A DNA stretch of 57,265 bases, taken from the NCBI GenBank assembly GCA_016282495.1, contig JAEEKR010000014.1, positions 1-57,265 of the forward strand, written 5' to 3'. Source of the DNA: Candidatus Saccharimonadota bacterium. Lineage in GTDB: Bacteria; Patescibacteriota; Saccharimonadia; Saccharimonadales; Saccharimonadaceae. The notes under the pieces are model-generated. The model was not told the origin of the DNA and ran no database searches. It saw nothing but the letters and a program-made list of their open reading frames with translations. This document shows positions 38,335 through 49,523 of the stretch, piece by piece (positions within the stretch are counted from its first letter, which is position 1; each line of letters begins with the position of its first letter). Position numbers and translations under genes: made by a program.

Positions 38335-39612
38335 TTATCCTTGGGCTTTAACGAGAAATTCGAGAGTTTTTTCGATGGTGAGGCGATTTTTGACTTCCAT
38401 GCGAACTTGAGGATCTTTGAGGTTGTTAATAGCCTCTGGGGATTTTTGATAAACGTCTCTTAGCTCGGCGATTTTGGCGTCGACTGTGCTATCGTCTACA
38501 GTGATTTTTTGCTCTTTAGCGAGTACTTGGAGTGCAAGCGATGCTCTAACTCTTGCTTCGGCAATCTTTTTGGCTTCTTTTTCCCATTCTTCTTCAGTTT
38601 GGCCAACTTGCTTGAGATAGTCATCGAAGCTCATACCACGAGAGGCAGCGTTGCGGCTGATGTCATCTTTGATGTAATGGAGTTGGTCAGAGATTAGGAT
38701 TTCTGGTACTGGGATTTTGGATTTAGCAACGAGAGCGTCGACGAGATCGTTTTTGTATTTCTCGTTGGCTTTGTGCTCGTTTTGGATTTCGAGATTTTTC
38801 TTGATATCGGCTTTAAGTTCAGCCATGGTTTTGAACGGGCCACACTTTTTGGCTAGTCCATCATCTTCGGCTGGTTTTTTGAGTTCGTTGACTTGTTTTA
38901 GCAATACTTCAAAAACTGTCTTTTTACCGGCAAGATCTTTGCTGTGATAATCTTTCGGGAAGGTGAGGTCAAGATTGAACTTGTCGCCTGGTTCATGGCC
39001 AACGATTCCTTCTTCAAAGCCTGGAATAAATTGTTTTGAGCCGAGGCCTAGAGCGAAATCTTTAGCGGTGCCACCATCAAAGGCTTTGCCGTCTTTTTTA
39101 CCAACGAAATCGATGATAACTTCGTCGCCCATGGCTGCTTTTTTCTTGACAGCTTTCTTTTCGGCATACGCATTCTTGATGTTTTCGATAACTTCGTCAA
39201 TATCTTTTTGGCTAGCTTTAGTCTCAACTTTTTTGACTTTCAAGTTTTTGAAGGCGCCTAATTTGATATCTGGTAAAATGTCGGCTGTAGCAAGATATTC
39301 GGCGGTTTCGTTTGGAACGTATTTTATTACGTTTACTTCTGGCATCATAAGAGGAGACTCTTTAGCTTCTTCAAATGCGGCCGGAATAGTGGAGCGGATG
39401 GCAATTTCTAATGCAGCATTGTTGATTTCGTTTGGATCAAGGTTTTTTTCGGCAACGGATGCTGGCACTTTGCCTTTTCTAAAACCTTGAACTTTAATTT
39501 CTTTTGCAAGATGCTCGATTGCTTTTTTGCGAGCGGTTGATAGATCTTTTTCGTCAAGGACGACTTTAAGCTCCACCCTAGTGTCGGATATTTTCTTTGT
39601 TGTAGTTTTCAT
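38335..39612 (-). CDS. tig: Trigger factor
   Basis: VQGFRKGKVPASV, GDEVIIDFVGKKDGKAFDGGTAKDFALGLGSKQFIPGFEEGIVG. Confidence 0.96.
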   Translation of the reverse strand: MKTTTKKISDTRVELKVVLDEKDLSTARKKAIEHLAKEIKVQGFRKGKVPASVAEKNLDPNEINNAALEIAIRSTIPAAFEEAKESPLMMPEVNVIKYVPNETAEYLATADILPDIKLGAFKNLKVKKVETKASQKDIDEVIENIKNAYAEKKAVKKKAAMGDEVIIDFVGKKDGKAFDGGTAKDFALGLGSKQFIPGFEEGIVGHEPGDKFNLDLTFPKDYHSKDLAGKKTVFEVLLKQVNELKKPAEDDGLAKKCGPFKTMAELKADIKKNLEIQNEHKANEKYKNDLVDALVAKSKIPVPEILISDQLHYIKDDISRNAASRGMSFDDYLKQVGQTEEEWEKEAKKIAEARVRASLALQVLAKEQKITVDDSTVDAKIAELRDVYQKSPEAINNLKDPQVRMEVKNRLTIEKTLEFLVKAQG

Positions 39613-39619
39613 GGGGTGA

Positions 39620-41236
39620 TTATATCACAATATGGTCGTCGTAAGAAGTGCGGAGGTTTTTTATAATCTGTTTTTGCTCGATACCTAGTTTGATATCTGG
39701 ATTTAAAATACTATTCGGGTCAAAAATTTCTTTGATTTTTTCGTAAAGATTTTTGCGCTCTTCGCTCATGGCTGGGGTTGTGACGAACGCTTTGCTGCGA
39801 CCTTCTGGTGCGCCACCAGTGAAGGAACCCTTGTGTATTAAAATAGCTTCGTGGAATACTCTTATTAGACTTATAATTGGAGGCTCTATGGTTTTGTCGT
39901 TCTCATCTTTTTTTGGCTCCAGCATTTCTAGTTTAATATCTGGTCTTACATAGTAGTTTTCTGTGGCAAAGGATCCATAGATTGGTAAATCTATTTTGAA
40001 TTTCTTTTCAATTTTAACTAAATCCTCTATAAATGCACCGAGCTCTAATGATGGAATGTAAAAATCATCCAAGAAACCGAATCTTTCGCCACGCGCATCA
40101 CTGTTGAGATAGTTATTTAGCGCACCGATCAACTCCTTTAAATAAATTTGGTTTTCTTTATCTTCAACGAAGTAATTTGATCTTCTTGGAAGATGTTCTA
40201 AACATTTGCTAAAATGTTTAGAATTCTTTTTGTTACTTTCGTTGAAATTTAATACAACGAGAAAACTGTCATCCCCTGTTTTCTTTGTGATAAATTTTAA
40301 CTTTTTGCCGTATTCTTCTGATTTTTCGAAAATCCGCATGTCATAAATGTTCGCTTCGGCTGGATTCAGTGGTAGGGCGAAATTAAGAAATTCTAACGCT
40401 TTTTGAATTGAGTTGAATGTAACGAGCAAGTGCCTTGAAGGTGATGGTGAGACGTCGCAACGTAGTATTATTTCAGAGATAATGCCAAGTGTGCCTTGTG
40501 AAGCCAAGAATATTGGAGCAAGGTCGAATGATTTGTCTGTTTTTACGCAAGTTACTGCTGGATAACCACTAGAATCGTAGCTACTATTTGCTAGATTATT
40601 TATCGTTTGTTTTTGATTCGATAATAGTTCGTCAATGTTTTTGTAAATCCTATTTTCGAATGATTTGCCATCTTTAAGTTGTTCCATCTTTTTATGGCTC
40701 ATTTTTGTAGTCTGTAAGCGATCTCCGTTTGATAACACTGCTTCGATTCTTTCAATATGCTTGATGACGCCTCCATATTTTGATGCGAAAGAATCAACTT
40801 GGCAATTAGCAATTATCCCGCCAATAGTGTGCCCCGGATGTGCGTTGATTGCGATTGTCAACCCATGTAATGATAATGCCGAGTTTAATTGCCCTAATGT
40901 GACCCCGGCTTCTACGCGTACGAGTCTGCTACGAGGATCTATTTCTTTGATATGGTTCATCTTTTCCATAGAGATAACCATTCCGTTTGTGAGGTCTGCA
41001 CCAGTTTTATCTAAGCCACTGCCTCTTACTGCAATTGGGATTTTGTAGTTTTTAATTGCTAGTTGATTTATAAAGGTTAGAATTTTGCTGAGATCTTGCG
41101 TATTCTCCGGTAGAGCAACGAATCGTGGTTTTATTTTCAATATAGATCTATCTGTAGAATAAGCTTCAAGAATTGCGTCTTTGTCAAAGACGTTGCCTGA
41201 GATGTATTGGTTGAGATAACTTGCTACTTTATTCAA
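39620..41236 (-). CDS. FAD-linked oxidase (GlcD/D-lactate dehydrogenase-like)
   Basis: PIAVRGSGLDKTGADLTNGMVISMEKMN, GHTIGGIIANC. Confidence 0.88.
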   Translation of the reverse strand: MNKVASYLNQYISGNVFDKDAILEAYSTDRSILKIKPRFVALPENTQDLSKILTFINQLAIKNYKIPIAVRGSGLDKTGADLTNGMVISMEKMNHIKEIDPRSRLVRVEAGVTLGQLNSALSLHGLTIAINAHPGHTIGGIIANCQVDSFASKYGGVIKHIERIEAVLSNGDRLQTTKMSHKKMEQLKDGKSFENRIYKNIDELLSNQKQTINNLANSSYDSSGYPAVTCVKTDKSFDLAPIFLASQGTLGIISEIILRCDVSPSPSRHLLVTFNSIQKALEFLNFALPLNPAEANIYDMRIFEKSEEYGKKLKFITKKTGDDSFLVVLNFNESNKKNSKHFSKCLEHLPRRSNYFVEDKENQIYLKELIGALNNYLNSDARGERFGFLDDFYIPSLELGAFIEDLVKIEKKFKIDLPIYGSFATENYYVRPDIKLEMLEPKKDENDKTIEPPIISLIRVFHEAILIHKGSFTGGAPEGRSKAFVTTPAMSEERKNLYEKIKEIFDPNSILNPDIKLGIEQKQIIKNLRTSYDDHIVI

Positions 41237-41277
41237 AAAACCACCCTTTAATTCTTTTTAATTATAGCATAAGAAAT

Positions 41278-41889
41278 TTAAATTGAAAAAAGTTTTTTAA
41301 GCTCTTCTTGAATTTCGTTTGGAGTCGGAGAAGCATCAAGTGTTGATATACCGAATTTTTTCGCAATTTTTAGATATGCGGAATCTACTGCATGTTGGAA
41401 ATCCATCGATTTTGACTCGAAAGTGTCTTTTTTTGAATTATCATCGCGTGTTGTTTCTCTTGTTAGACGTGTGTCATCATCTAATGTCAAGATAACTGAG
41501 TGAGTTGGCTTTATATATGCTTTTGGCATGAAATCATTAGTAATTTCTATTATTTTATCAATTGAGACACCTTGACCATAGCCTTGATATGCTAGCGTTG
41601 ACCACCAGTTTCGAGCTGAAATTACAATTCCACCAGTTCTTAGAGTTGGTTCGGCAATTTTGCGCCATAATTCTAGCCTAGCAACTGTAAATAGTAATAA
41701 ATGGCTTTCTGGTTCTAAGTTGTATTTTTTGTTTTTAATAATCTCGCGAAGAGCATGAGCTGATTCTAAATCTCCATCTGGCTCGTGAAATGTAACAACT
41801 TTTTTGCCTTGTTTTTTAAAGCTATTAGCTAACATTTCTACTTGCGTAGATTTACCTGTGGCGTCTTGTCCTTCGATCACAATATACAT
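41278..41889 (-). CDS. tmk: Thymidylate kinase-like
   Basis: YIVIEGQDATGKSTQVEMLANSF, FHEPDGD. Confidence 0.88.
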   Translation of the reverse strand: MYIVIEGQDATGKSTQVEMLANSFKKQGKKVVTFHEPDGDLESAHALREIIKNKKYNLEPESHLLLFTVARLELWRKIAEPTLRTGGIVISARNWWSTLAYQGYGQGVSIDKIIEITNDFMPKAYIKPTHSVILTLDDDTRLTRETTRDDNSKKDTFESKSMDFQHAVDSAYLKIAKKFGISTLDASPTPNEIQEELKKLFSI

Positions 41890-42479
41890 TATTTTTCTCC
41901 TTCACGATATTTTTCGATACAGGCTGGGCATAAGGCACGATATTCGACTTTAGATTTCCCATCGTCGATTAAAATATCTGGGCCGTCGAAGACTATTTTA
42001 TTGTCTATGAATCGACAATTCGCTGTGGCTTTGCGGCCGCACTCGCAGATTGTTTTTAATTCTTCAATGTCATGCGCAATTTGTAAAAGTCGTGTAGCAC
42101 CCTCGAAGCCACTATCGGTTTGTTTAAAGTTTAATCTTAAACCATAGGCCATTACTGGTATATCTAATTTTATAGTTATTTGCATGAGCTGATCTGCTTG
42201 TTTTGGCGTCATAAATTGGGCTTCGTCTACAAGTATGCATGAAACATCAGAAAAATTTGATTTAACTTTTTCGTAAATATCATCTTCTTTTGTGAAACAA
42301 AAATTTGTTTCTCTTTCTGGACCAATACGCGTTAAAAGCTTAGTTCCATTTTTGGAATCTGTTGCCGGTTTTATGACGCAGACTTTATGACCGCGTTCTT
42401 CATAGTTAAAGGCGACTTGGAGAAGTTGCATAGTTTTACCACATCCCATAGCGCCATATCTAAAATATAACTTTGCCAT
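41889..42479 (-). CDS. tdk: Thymidine kinase
   Basis: FRYGAMGCGKTMQLLQVAFNYEERG, ILVDEAQFMTPKQADQL, VEYRALCPAC. Confidence 0.95.
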   Translation of the reverse strand: MAKLYFRYGAMGCGKTMQLLQVAFNYEERGHKVCVIKPATDSKNGTKLLTRIGPERETNFCFTKEDDIYEKVKSNFSDVSCILVDEAQFMTPKQADQLMQITIKLDIPVMAYGLRLNFKQTDSGFEGATRLLQIAHDIEELKTICECGRKATANCRFIDNKIVFDGPDILIDDGKSKVEYRALCPACIEKYREGEK

Positions 42480-42486
42480 AGCTAAA

Positions 42487-44271
42487 TTATTGCACGGTTT
42501 CAGAAAATTGTGAATTATAAAGTTCGGCGTAAAAACCGTTTTTTGCTATTAAAGTTTTATGATCGCCCTGTTCGATGATGTTACCATCTTTTACTACTAG
42601 AATTAGATCAGAATTGCGAATCGTGGATAACCTATGCGCTATGACAAATGATGTTTTATTTTTCGTAAGTTTTTCAAAAGCGTCTTGAATTATTTGTTCT
42701 GTACGGGTGTCAACATTAGAAGTTGCTTCGTCTAATATCATCATTGGTGGGTTGGCTAGCATGGCGCGCGTGATCGTTAGAAGCTGTTTCTCTCCAGCTG
42801 ATATGTTATCTGAATCTTCTGAGATTATTGTGCTATAGCCATGCGGTAGTGATTCTATGTAGTGATGCATGTTAGTAATTTTTGCGATTTTGACTATTTC
42901 GGAAAGTGTAGCATTTTTGTTGCCATAGCGAAGGTTTTCTTCGATAGTTCCATTAAACAGCCACGTGTCTTGAAGCACCATACCAAATAGTTTACGCACG
43001 TTTTGACGACTGAGAGTGTTGATTGACGTTCCATCGATTAAAATTTCGCCTGAATTTGGTTCATAAAAACGCATTAATAGATTGATAATTGTTGTTTTGC
43101 CTGCTCCTGTAGGACCGACGATGGCAATTTTTTGTCCAGGTTTGATTTTGGCAGAAAAATCATGAATGACTAATTTGTTCTTTTTATAACCAAAATTTAC
43201 ATTCTTAAATTCTACAGATCCCTTAAAGTTTTCAATTTCAATGGTTTTTGTGGTTTCGGATTCCTCTTCTTCATCTAGAAATTCAAATATTCGTTCAGAT
43301 GCCGCAAGCGTTAATTGTATAGTTGCGGCGATGTCGGATAGGTTGGTGATTGGACGATTAAATTGATTGACGTATTGAATAAAAGCTTGGATATTTCCTA
43401 TAGGAACTTTTCCACTAATAACTAACTCTCCACCAATTATACAAATGATTACATAACTAATGTTTGTAAATATGTGAGTGATTGGGAATGCTAATGAGGA
43501 GAGAAATTGGCTTTTCCATGTTTCCTTATATAGTTTGTTATTTACTTTATTGAACTCTAATATACTTTGTTCTTCGTGGGAATTTGTTCTTATAATATTT
43601 AGGCCAGAATAGTCTTCTTCGATATCGCTGTTTAGTTCTCCTAGCGTCGTTTGTCTCGATACAAAATGTTTCTGGGCTTTTCCTGCTATTTTACCTACGG
43701 CTAGGAATGATATAGGTACTGTAATAATAGCAATGGCGGATAAGGTTAACGATATGATAACCATCATGACGAGAATACCGATGATAGTTGTTACGCAGTT
43801 TGCTATTTCTGCAATTTCATTAGAAAGAGAGTTAGCCATGATATCGATATCGTTGCTCATTCTCGACAATGTGTCGCCATATTGGTGATGATCAAAATAT
43901 GAGGTTGGTAAACGATGAATTTTATTAAGTATTTTTTTACGAAGGGTTTTAGTGTATCTTGCGGTCATTACTCCAAATACTATTTCTTTGAGATATCCGA
44001 AACCAGAAGCAAGTAGAAATAGTATTATTAATAGCAATGCTGAACTAGAGACACTTTGCCAGTTTATAGCTCCGTTTTCTGATAGACTGCTTACCGCATT
44101 TGTGGTCATGTCGCCAAGGATTTTTGGTCCGAAAATTGATAGTATGGAAGATAGAATAGTAAGTATTGTCCCTGTGATAATATATGGTAGCCATGGTTTT
44201 AGCGATATGATTAGTTTTTTTGCGGAATACCTGATATTTTTTGGCTTTTGAATACTTTTAGGCTTTGGCAT
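42487..44271 (-). CDS. ABC transporter, TMD-NBD fusion (half of a heterodimeric exporter)
   Basis: VGPTGAGKTTIINLL, ISAGEKQLLTITRAMLANPPMMILDEATSNVD. Confidence 0.95.
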   Translation of the reverse strand: MPKPKSIQKPKNIRYSAKKLIISLKPWLPYIITGTILTILSSILSIFGPKILGDMTTNAVSSLSENGAINWQSVSSSALLLIILFLLASGFGYLKEIVFGVMTARYTKTLRKKILNKIHRLPTSYFDHHQYGDTLSRMSNDIDIMANSLSNEIAEIANCVTTIIGILVMMVIISLTLSAIAIITVPISFLAVGKIAGKAQKHFVSRQTTLGELNSDIEEDYSGLNIIRTNSHEEQSILEFNKVNNKLYKETWKSQFLSSLAFPITHIFTNISYVIICIIGGELVISGKVPIGNIQAFIQYVNQFNRPITNLSDIAATIQLTLAASERIFEFLDEEEESETTKTIEIENFKGSVEFKNVNFGYKKNKLVIHDFSAKIKPGQKIAIVGPTGAGKTTIINLLMRFYEPNSGEILIDGTSINTLSRQNVRKLFGMVLQDTWLFNGTIEENLRYGNKNATLSEIVKIAKITNMHHYIESLPHGYSTIISEDSDNISAGEKQLLTITRAMLANPPMMILDEATSNVDTRTEQIIQDAFEKLTKNKTSFVIAHRLSTIRNSDLILVVKDGNIIEQGDHKTLIAKNGFYAELYNSQFSETVQ

Positions 44272-46012
44272 TTTTTAGCTCCTTTTGGTATTCTTTTTCT
44301 GAATATTGTGATTTGACGATTTCGCGATAAATCTTACATTTCTTCAATAGTTCGTGATGGTTTCCTTGCCCTACGATTCGTCCTTGGTCTAGAACGATGA
44401 TATTTTCTGAATCTTTTATAGTGTTGATCCGTTGAGCGACAATAATAGTAACTATATCTTTCGCGTATTGTTTAAGTTCTGATCTTAATTTTTTGTCCGT
44501 TTTCATATCTAATGCCGAGAAGGAATCGTCAAATGCGAGTATTTCGGGTTGTTTTGCAATTGCGCGTGCAATAGACAAACGTTGTTTTTGACCGCCTGAT
44601 ACGTTGTCGCCATTTCTGGCAATACGAGATTTGTAACCATCTTCGAGTTTATCGATAAACTCTTTTGATTGTGAAATTTTTGCCGCTAGTTCGGTATTTT
44701 TATCGTCTGTTTCATGATTTCCGAAATTGATGTTCGATTCTACTGTGCCCGAGAAAAGAAAACCACGTTGTGGGATATATCCAATTTTTGACATTAGATC
44801 TTTTTTGGAGTAATTTTTTATGTTTAGATTATTTACTAGGACTTCTCCTTCGGTTGGGTCATAAAAACGCATGAGCAGACTTAATATGGTTGATTTTCCG
44901 GAGCCTGTTGGGCCAATGATGGCTGTTGTTTCTCCTTTCTTTGCTGTAAATGTGATATTTTCTAGCACATTTTCTTCTGATGATGGTCCGTATGAAAAAC
45001 TTACATTTTTAAATTCAACTGATAGATTTCGTGATGGAGTTCCTTCAGTTTTATTTTTCCAATGAATTTTTGATTTGTTGTGTAATACTTCATTAATGCG
45101 TTTGGCTGAAACATTAGCTCGTGGAATGCTGAGAAATAGAAAAGTTAAAATGAAGAAAGACATTGCTACTTGCAGAGCATATTGCATGAATGCCATCATG
45201 TTCCCGAGATATGACATGTCTGTAGATAAGTAATGAATTCCTACCCACACGGATAGTAGACATACCCCATTGAAAATAAATGTGATAAGTGGGCTTGCTA
45301 AACCGATGAGCTTGGTAATAGAAATAATGGTGCGCGTAAGTTCGGTGTTAGCTTCTTCGAATTTTTTCTTTTCTAGTTCTTCATTGTTGAATGCTCTGAT
45401 TACGCGAAAACCAGTTAGATTTTCGCGGGTTAGTAATGTGATTTTATCTAGCAGTTTTTGGAATATTTTAAACTTTGGAAGAAGTGCTGAAAGAATGAGA
45501 ATTGCAAAAAATATAATTAAAGCTACTGCTAATGCAATTATCCAAGTCATTTTTGGCGCCGTATTGAATGCTTGGATAATTGCGACAATACACATCATCG
45601 GAGCCCTTAACATCATTGACAATATTAAGATGTTTGCTTGTTGAACCTGATTGATATCGTTGGTTGTACGAGTAATGAGGGATGCTGCGCTGAATTTGTC
45701 TAAATCTGATGAGCTAAACGTGAGAATTTTTACGAAAATTTCTTTTCTTAAATCACGCGAAAAGCCTGCTCCGATTTTTGCACTAAAAAATGAGGATATA
45801 ATTGCTCCGATTATGATAAAGATAACATATAACAACATTTTGCCACCTGTTTGCCAAATGTAACTTGAATCGGATTTTGAGATGCCGTTATTAACTATAT
45901 CCGCCATCATGGCTGGCAGTTGTAGTGTGTACCAAGTCTGCAATGCAATTGCTGCGAGCAGAATAATAATTTGCCACCAATATGGCTTTAAAAATTTTGC
46001 CAATTTAAACAT
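44258..46012 (-). CDS. ABC transporter, TMD-NBD fusion (partner)
   Basis: IGPTGSGKSTILSLL, NVSGGQKQRLSIARAIAKQPEILAFDDSFSALD. Confidence 0.95.
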   Translation of the reverse strand: MFKLAKFLKPYWWQIIILLAAIALQTWYTLQLPAMMADIVNNGISKSDSSYIWQTGGKMLLYVIFIIIGAIISSFFSAKIGAGFSRDLRKEIFVKILTFSSSDLDKFSAASLITRTTNDINQVQQANILILSMMLRAPMMCIVAIIQAFNTAPKMTWIIALAVALIIFFAILILSALLPKFKIFQKLLDKITLLTRENLTGFRVIRAFNNEELEKKKFEEANTELTRTIISITKLIGLASPLITFIFNGVCLLSVWVGIHYLSTDMSYLGNMMAFMQYALQVAMSFFILTFLFLSIPRANVSAKRINEVLHNKSKIHWKNKTEGTPSRNLSVEFKNVSFSYGPSSEENVLENITFTAKKGETTAIIGPTGSGKSTILSLLMRFYDPTEGEVLVNNLNIKNYSKKDLMSKIGYIPQRGFLFSGTVESNINFGNHETDDKNTELAAKISQSKEFIDKLEDGYKSRIARNGDNVSGGQKQRLSIARAIAKQPEILAFDDSFSALDMKTDKKLRSELKQYAKDIVTIIVAQRINTIKDSENIIVLDQGRIVGQGNHHELLKKCKIYREIVKSQYSEKEYQKELKNAKA

Positions 46013-46104
46013 TATAGGATTATTCTAATGAGTTTAATTTAATATTTCAAGGGATTTTTTCTTTGCGAATAATTGTTATGGTATAATTGTAAAAAAGGAG
46101 GTTA

Positions 46105-47181
46105 ATGTCTAGAAAAATTGAAGTCGATACTAAAACATTTGTACGCTTTTGGCTGGTTATCTTAGCTTTTGCATTGGTCGGATTGTTTATTTATAAGGCT
46201 TTGACTGGATTGATTATTGTTGGTATTTCTATCTTTTTAGCAATAGCTATCAAACCTCTTGTAGATAAAATTGATTCACTTGATAAAAAGAGGAAACGCC
46301 CTGCTCTATCAGCGACTTTGGCTTATTTGATCGTGGTTTTAATAATTGGAATAATAATTGCCGTTATTGGGCCAGTCGTGGTGCAAGAAACTACTAAATT
46401 TGTTAATAATCAACTTCCCGACACGATAAATAGTATTGATGAGTTTGGAAAAGGCATTGGTATTAATATAAAAGATTCTGTTTTTGACAAATTTGACGTC
46501 AACAACTGGGGAGATGTGCTAGGGAAAATAGGCGATACTCTGTTCAGTGGAATTGGGACTATTGCCGGTATTGTTACTTCTACTATTTTGGTGCTAGTAC
46601 TTACTTTATTGTTTTTGCTTGAGGGGCCAGCAATGATGAATGAATTCTGGAATTTGCTTTCTGGTAAACATCGAAATGAGTCTGTCGATGAAGCGAGAAG
46701 GGTTACTTCTAGGATGGCGCGTGTGATTTCGTCTTATGTTTCAAAGCAAATTTCTATCGGACTTCTTGATGGGGCGATGACTGTTTTTGTCGTTTTTCTA
46801 CTTTCTATTATTTTTAACTTTTCGCCTGGTCTTGCACTCCCGATGGGTATGATTACAGCTGTATTGTATTTGATACCAATGTTTGGCCAAGTCATTGGCT
46901 GTGTTTTGGTTGCAATTCTATTGTTCTTCAATAGTCCAATTGCTGCTTTGATATTTGCTATTTTCTATATTATTTATGCACAAGTCGAAAATAATGTTAT
47001 AGCTCCAAAAATTCAGGGTGATTCTTTACACCTTCCTCCTGTGCTTATCTTGGTCGCTATCACCATTGGTATTTATATGTTTGGCCTAATCGGTGCCATT
47101 ATTGCAGTCCCAATTGCGGGATGCCTTAGAGTGTTACTTGAAGAATACCCTAGAATTAGAGAATTGCAAGAAGGAAAATAA
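46105..47181 (+). CDS. AI-2E family transporter/permease
   Basis: Multi-TM; YIIYAQVENNVIAPKIQGDSLHLPPVLILVAITIG; SD AAAGGAGG. Confidence 0.9.
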   Translation: MSRKIEVDTKTFVRFWLVILAFALVGLFIYKALTGLIIVGISIFLAIAIKPLVDKIDSLDKKRKRPALSATLAYLIVVLIIGIIIAVIGPVVVQETTKFVNNQLPDTINSIDEFGKGIGINIKDSVFDKFDVNNWGDVLGKIGDTLFSGIGTIAGIVTSTILVLVLTLLFLLEGPAMMNEFWNLLSGKHRNESVDEARRVTSRMARVISSYVSKQISIGLLDGAMTVFVVFLLSIIFNFSPGLALPMGMITAVLYLIPMFGQVIGCVLVAILLFFNSPIAALIFAIFYIIYAQVENNVIAPKIQGDSLHLPPVLILVAITIGIYMFGLIGAIIAVPIAGCLRVLLEEYPRIRELQEGK

Positions 47182-47188
47182 ATAGTTT

Positions 47189-48538
47189 TTAGTTTAGATA
47201 CTGCCAGATTTGACCGTCTGGCGTATCTTTTATTGCGATGTTTTGTTCTTCCAGTTTTGTTCTAATTTCATCTGATTTTGTGTAATCTTTGTTTTCTTTA
47301 GCTTCTTTGCGAGCCGCTATAATGGCTTTGATGTTTTCGTTAATATTTGGCGCGTCATTAATTAGATTTAAACCAAAAAGTTCATCTATTTTTTGCCAAT
47401 CAGACATAGATAATTCTGAATTATCAATTACCGAAAAGGCGGCGGCAGAGTTGAGATTATCGTTTATAGCGTTTGAAATTTCGGCCATTGCTTCTTTGTT
47501 GTCTTTAATGTCGTCTTTCTGATAGGTTATAGCGATACGGTTTCGCCAATTGAGGCGGCGTTTTTTTGCTGCAGCTAAATCATCGAAAGTGAAATTGCGG
47601 TCGCCTTTATAGTGGCCTTGTAATACCCAAAGTTTGAAATCCATTGGTGAGAAACCGCGATTGGCTAGATCCTGAAGCGAGTAGACGTTGCCAAGAGATT
47701 TAGATACTTTTTGACCATCGATTTTGATAAAATCACAGTGCAGCCAAAAATATGACATTTGTTTTTCATAGGCCGCTTCGGACTGAGCTATTTCGTTTGT
47801 GTGATGGATTGGAATATGGTCAATGCCGCCAGTGTGGATATCGATAGTTTCGCCGAGTTCTTTGTGAATAATCGCGGAGCATTCTAGATGCCAGCCTGGA
47901 TACCCTGCTTTATTTTGGTAGTTCCATTGCATCGTATGGTTTTCGCCTGGTTTGACGTATTTCCATACCGCAAAATCTGAAACGTTTCGTTTTTCGGAAC
48001 TGAAGTCTACACGTGCGCCGGCTTTGAGGTTTTCGAGATCGAGTTTGGCAAAATTAGCATAGGTAGGAAATTTTGCGGTGTCATAATAAATACCATCTGC
48101 GGTTTCGTAGGTGTAACCTTTTTCCGTGAGCGTGTCTACTAAGGACTCTTCTTCTTCAATGTAATTTGTGGCGCGGGCAAATTTATATGGTTCAACTAGA
48201 TTCAGCGTGTGGTAACTTTTTATGAAATCTTCTATATAAAAATCTGCGATTTCCCAAACGGTTTTATTTTCGCGCTTGGCGCCTTTTTCGAGTTTGTCTT
48301 CACCTTCGTCAGCATCTGATACTAGGTGACCAACATCGGTAAGATTAATAACACGCTTAATTTTGTATCCATCAAACATTAATGCGCGTACGAGAAAATC
48401 CCAGTAGATATATGATGCAAAATTGCCTATGTGGGGATAGCTATAAACTGTTGGGCCACAGGAATAAATTTTGACTTCATCTTTGTTTTTTGGATTAAAA
48501 TCCTCTACTTTTTTGGTGAGTTGATTATATAGTTTCAT
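47189..48538 (-). CDS. cysS: Cysteinyl-tRNA synthetase
   Basis: YSCGPTVYSYPHIGNFASY, GWHLECSAI, KIDGQKVSKSLGN. Confidence 0.98.
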   Translation of the reverse strand: MKLYNQLTKKVEDFNPKNKDEVKIYSCGPTVYSYPHIGNFASYIYWDFLVRALMFDGYKIKRVINLTDVGHLVSDADEGEDKLEKGAKRENKTVWEIADFYIEDFIKSYHTLNLVEPYKFARATNYIEEEESLVDTLTEKGYTYETADGIYYDTAKFPTYANFAKLDLENLKAGARVDFSSEKRNVSDFAVWKYVKPGENHTMQWNYQNKAGYPGWHLECSAIIHKELGETIDIHTGGIDHIPIHHTNEIAQSEAAYEKQMSYFWLHCDFIKIDGQKVSKSLGNVYSLQDLANRGFSPMDFKLWVLQGHYKGDRNFTFDDLAAAKKRRLNWRNRIAITYQKDDIKDNKEAMAEISNAINDNLNSAAAFSVIDNSELSMSDWQKIDELFGLNLINDAPNINENIKAIIAARKEAKENKDYTKSDEIRTKLEEQNIAIKDTPDGQIWQYLN

Positions 48539-49523
48539 TGTCTTCCTTTTTCGCTTCGGATGATAATTGATCGGTGATATTAATTAGTTCCCTGACAGTT
48601 TCTTCATAAGTGGTATCGTAGGTTCTGAAACCGGCAGCATATTGATGTCCTCCTCCGCCGAAATAGCCCGCTATTTGATCTGCAATCGGGAGTGATGTGC
48701 GAATCTTTCCGGTGACTTTGCCGTCTGGATAGGTTTTGATTGCAACTGCGACCTCGACATTTTCTACTAGGCGTAATTCTTCTAGGATTAAGACATTTGG
48801 ATTGTATTCGTCGGAAAATTCACGGATGTCATCCCATGGAATATGAACTGTGGCGAGCTTACCATCTAGTGAATACTCGATTCTCTTGATAAGGTCGGCT
48901 TTGTAATCCAGGATACGAGGTGATTTCTTCATGAATTCTCTACGACGTTCTTCGAGTTCAGATATATTTACACCAAGATCGACGAGTTCTGCTGCAATGC
49001 GTAAAGTTTCGGAATTCATGGATGCGCTAGTAAAGCCTAATGTGTCAGACATAATTCCGGACATAATTGCTTCGGCGGCTGATTTTTCAATTTCAATGTT
49101 ATTATTATTCGCAAGCTCATAGATAAGCTCGCAACAGGCTGGGCGAGTTTCGATAATTGAAGTGTGTTCAAAATCTAGGTCGTCTGGTGTTTCGTGATGG
49201 TCTATTACTAAAACTGGGGTGCTATATAGCCTGTTATTGATAGCAGAATCATCTAAAAGTTTGGACAATAAAACTGTTGCGGCCGTGTCGACAATAATAT
49301 AGCCATCGGCTTTAAAATCGAATTCATTAGTGATTCTGGACCAATCTGTAAAATAACGGAGATACTTAGGGATATCTACTGGACAATATAAAGATATCTC
49401 TTTGTCTTTCAAAAGATAATCAAGTGCGATGGCAGATCCTAGCGAATCTCCATCTGGGTTTTCGGCTTGAATAATGCAAATCTTATTCTTGCCATCTAGA
49501 AATGTTTTGAATTCATTGTCCAT
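48525..49523 (-). CDS. DHH-family phosphoesterase (NrnA-like)
   Basis: ENPDGDSLGSAIAL, VIDHHETPDDL, GGGGHQYAAGF. Confidence 0.92.
   Translation of the reverse strand: MDNEFKTFLDGKNKICIIQAENPDGDSLGSAIALDYLLKDKEISLYCPVDIPKYLRYFTDWSRITNEFDFKADGYIIVDTAATVLLSKLLDDSAINNRLYSTPVLVIDHHETPDDLDFEHTSIIETRPACCELIYELANNNNIEIEKSAAEAIMSGIMSDTLGFTSASMNSETLRIAAELVDLGVNISELEERRREFMKKSPRILDYKADLIKRIEYSLDGKLATVHIPWDDIREFSDEYNPNVLILEELRLVENVEVAVAIKTYPDGKVTGKIRTSLPIADQIAGYFGGGGHQYAAGFRTYDTTYEETVRELINITDQLSSEAKKEDNETI

Noticed and set aside
42487-46012. ABC pair considered as a dedicated exporter of the cutinase/lysozyme cluster
   Set aside because: About 16 kb away with generic heterodimeric exporter features; nothing in sequence links them
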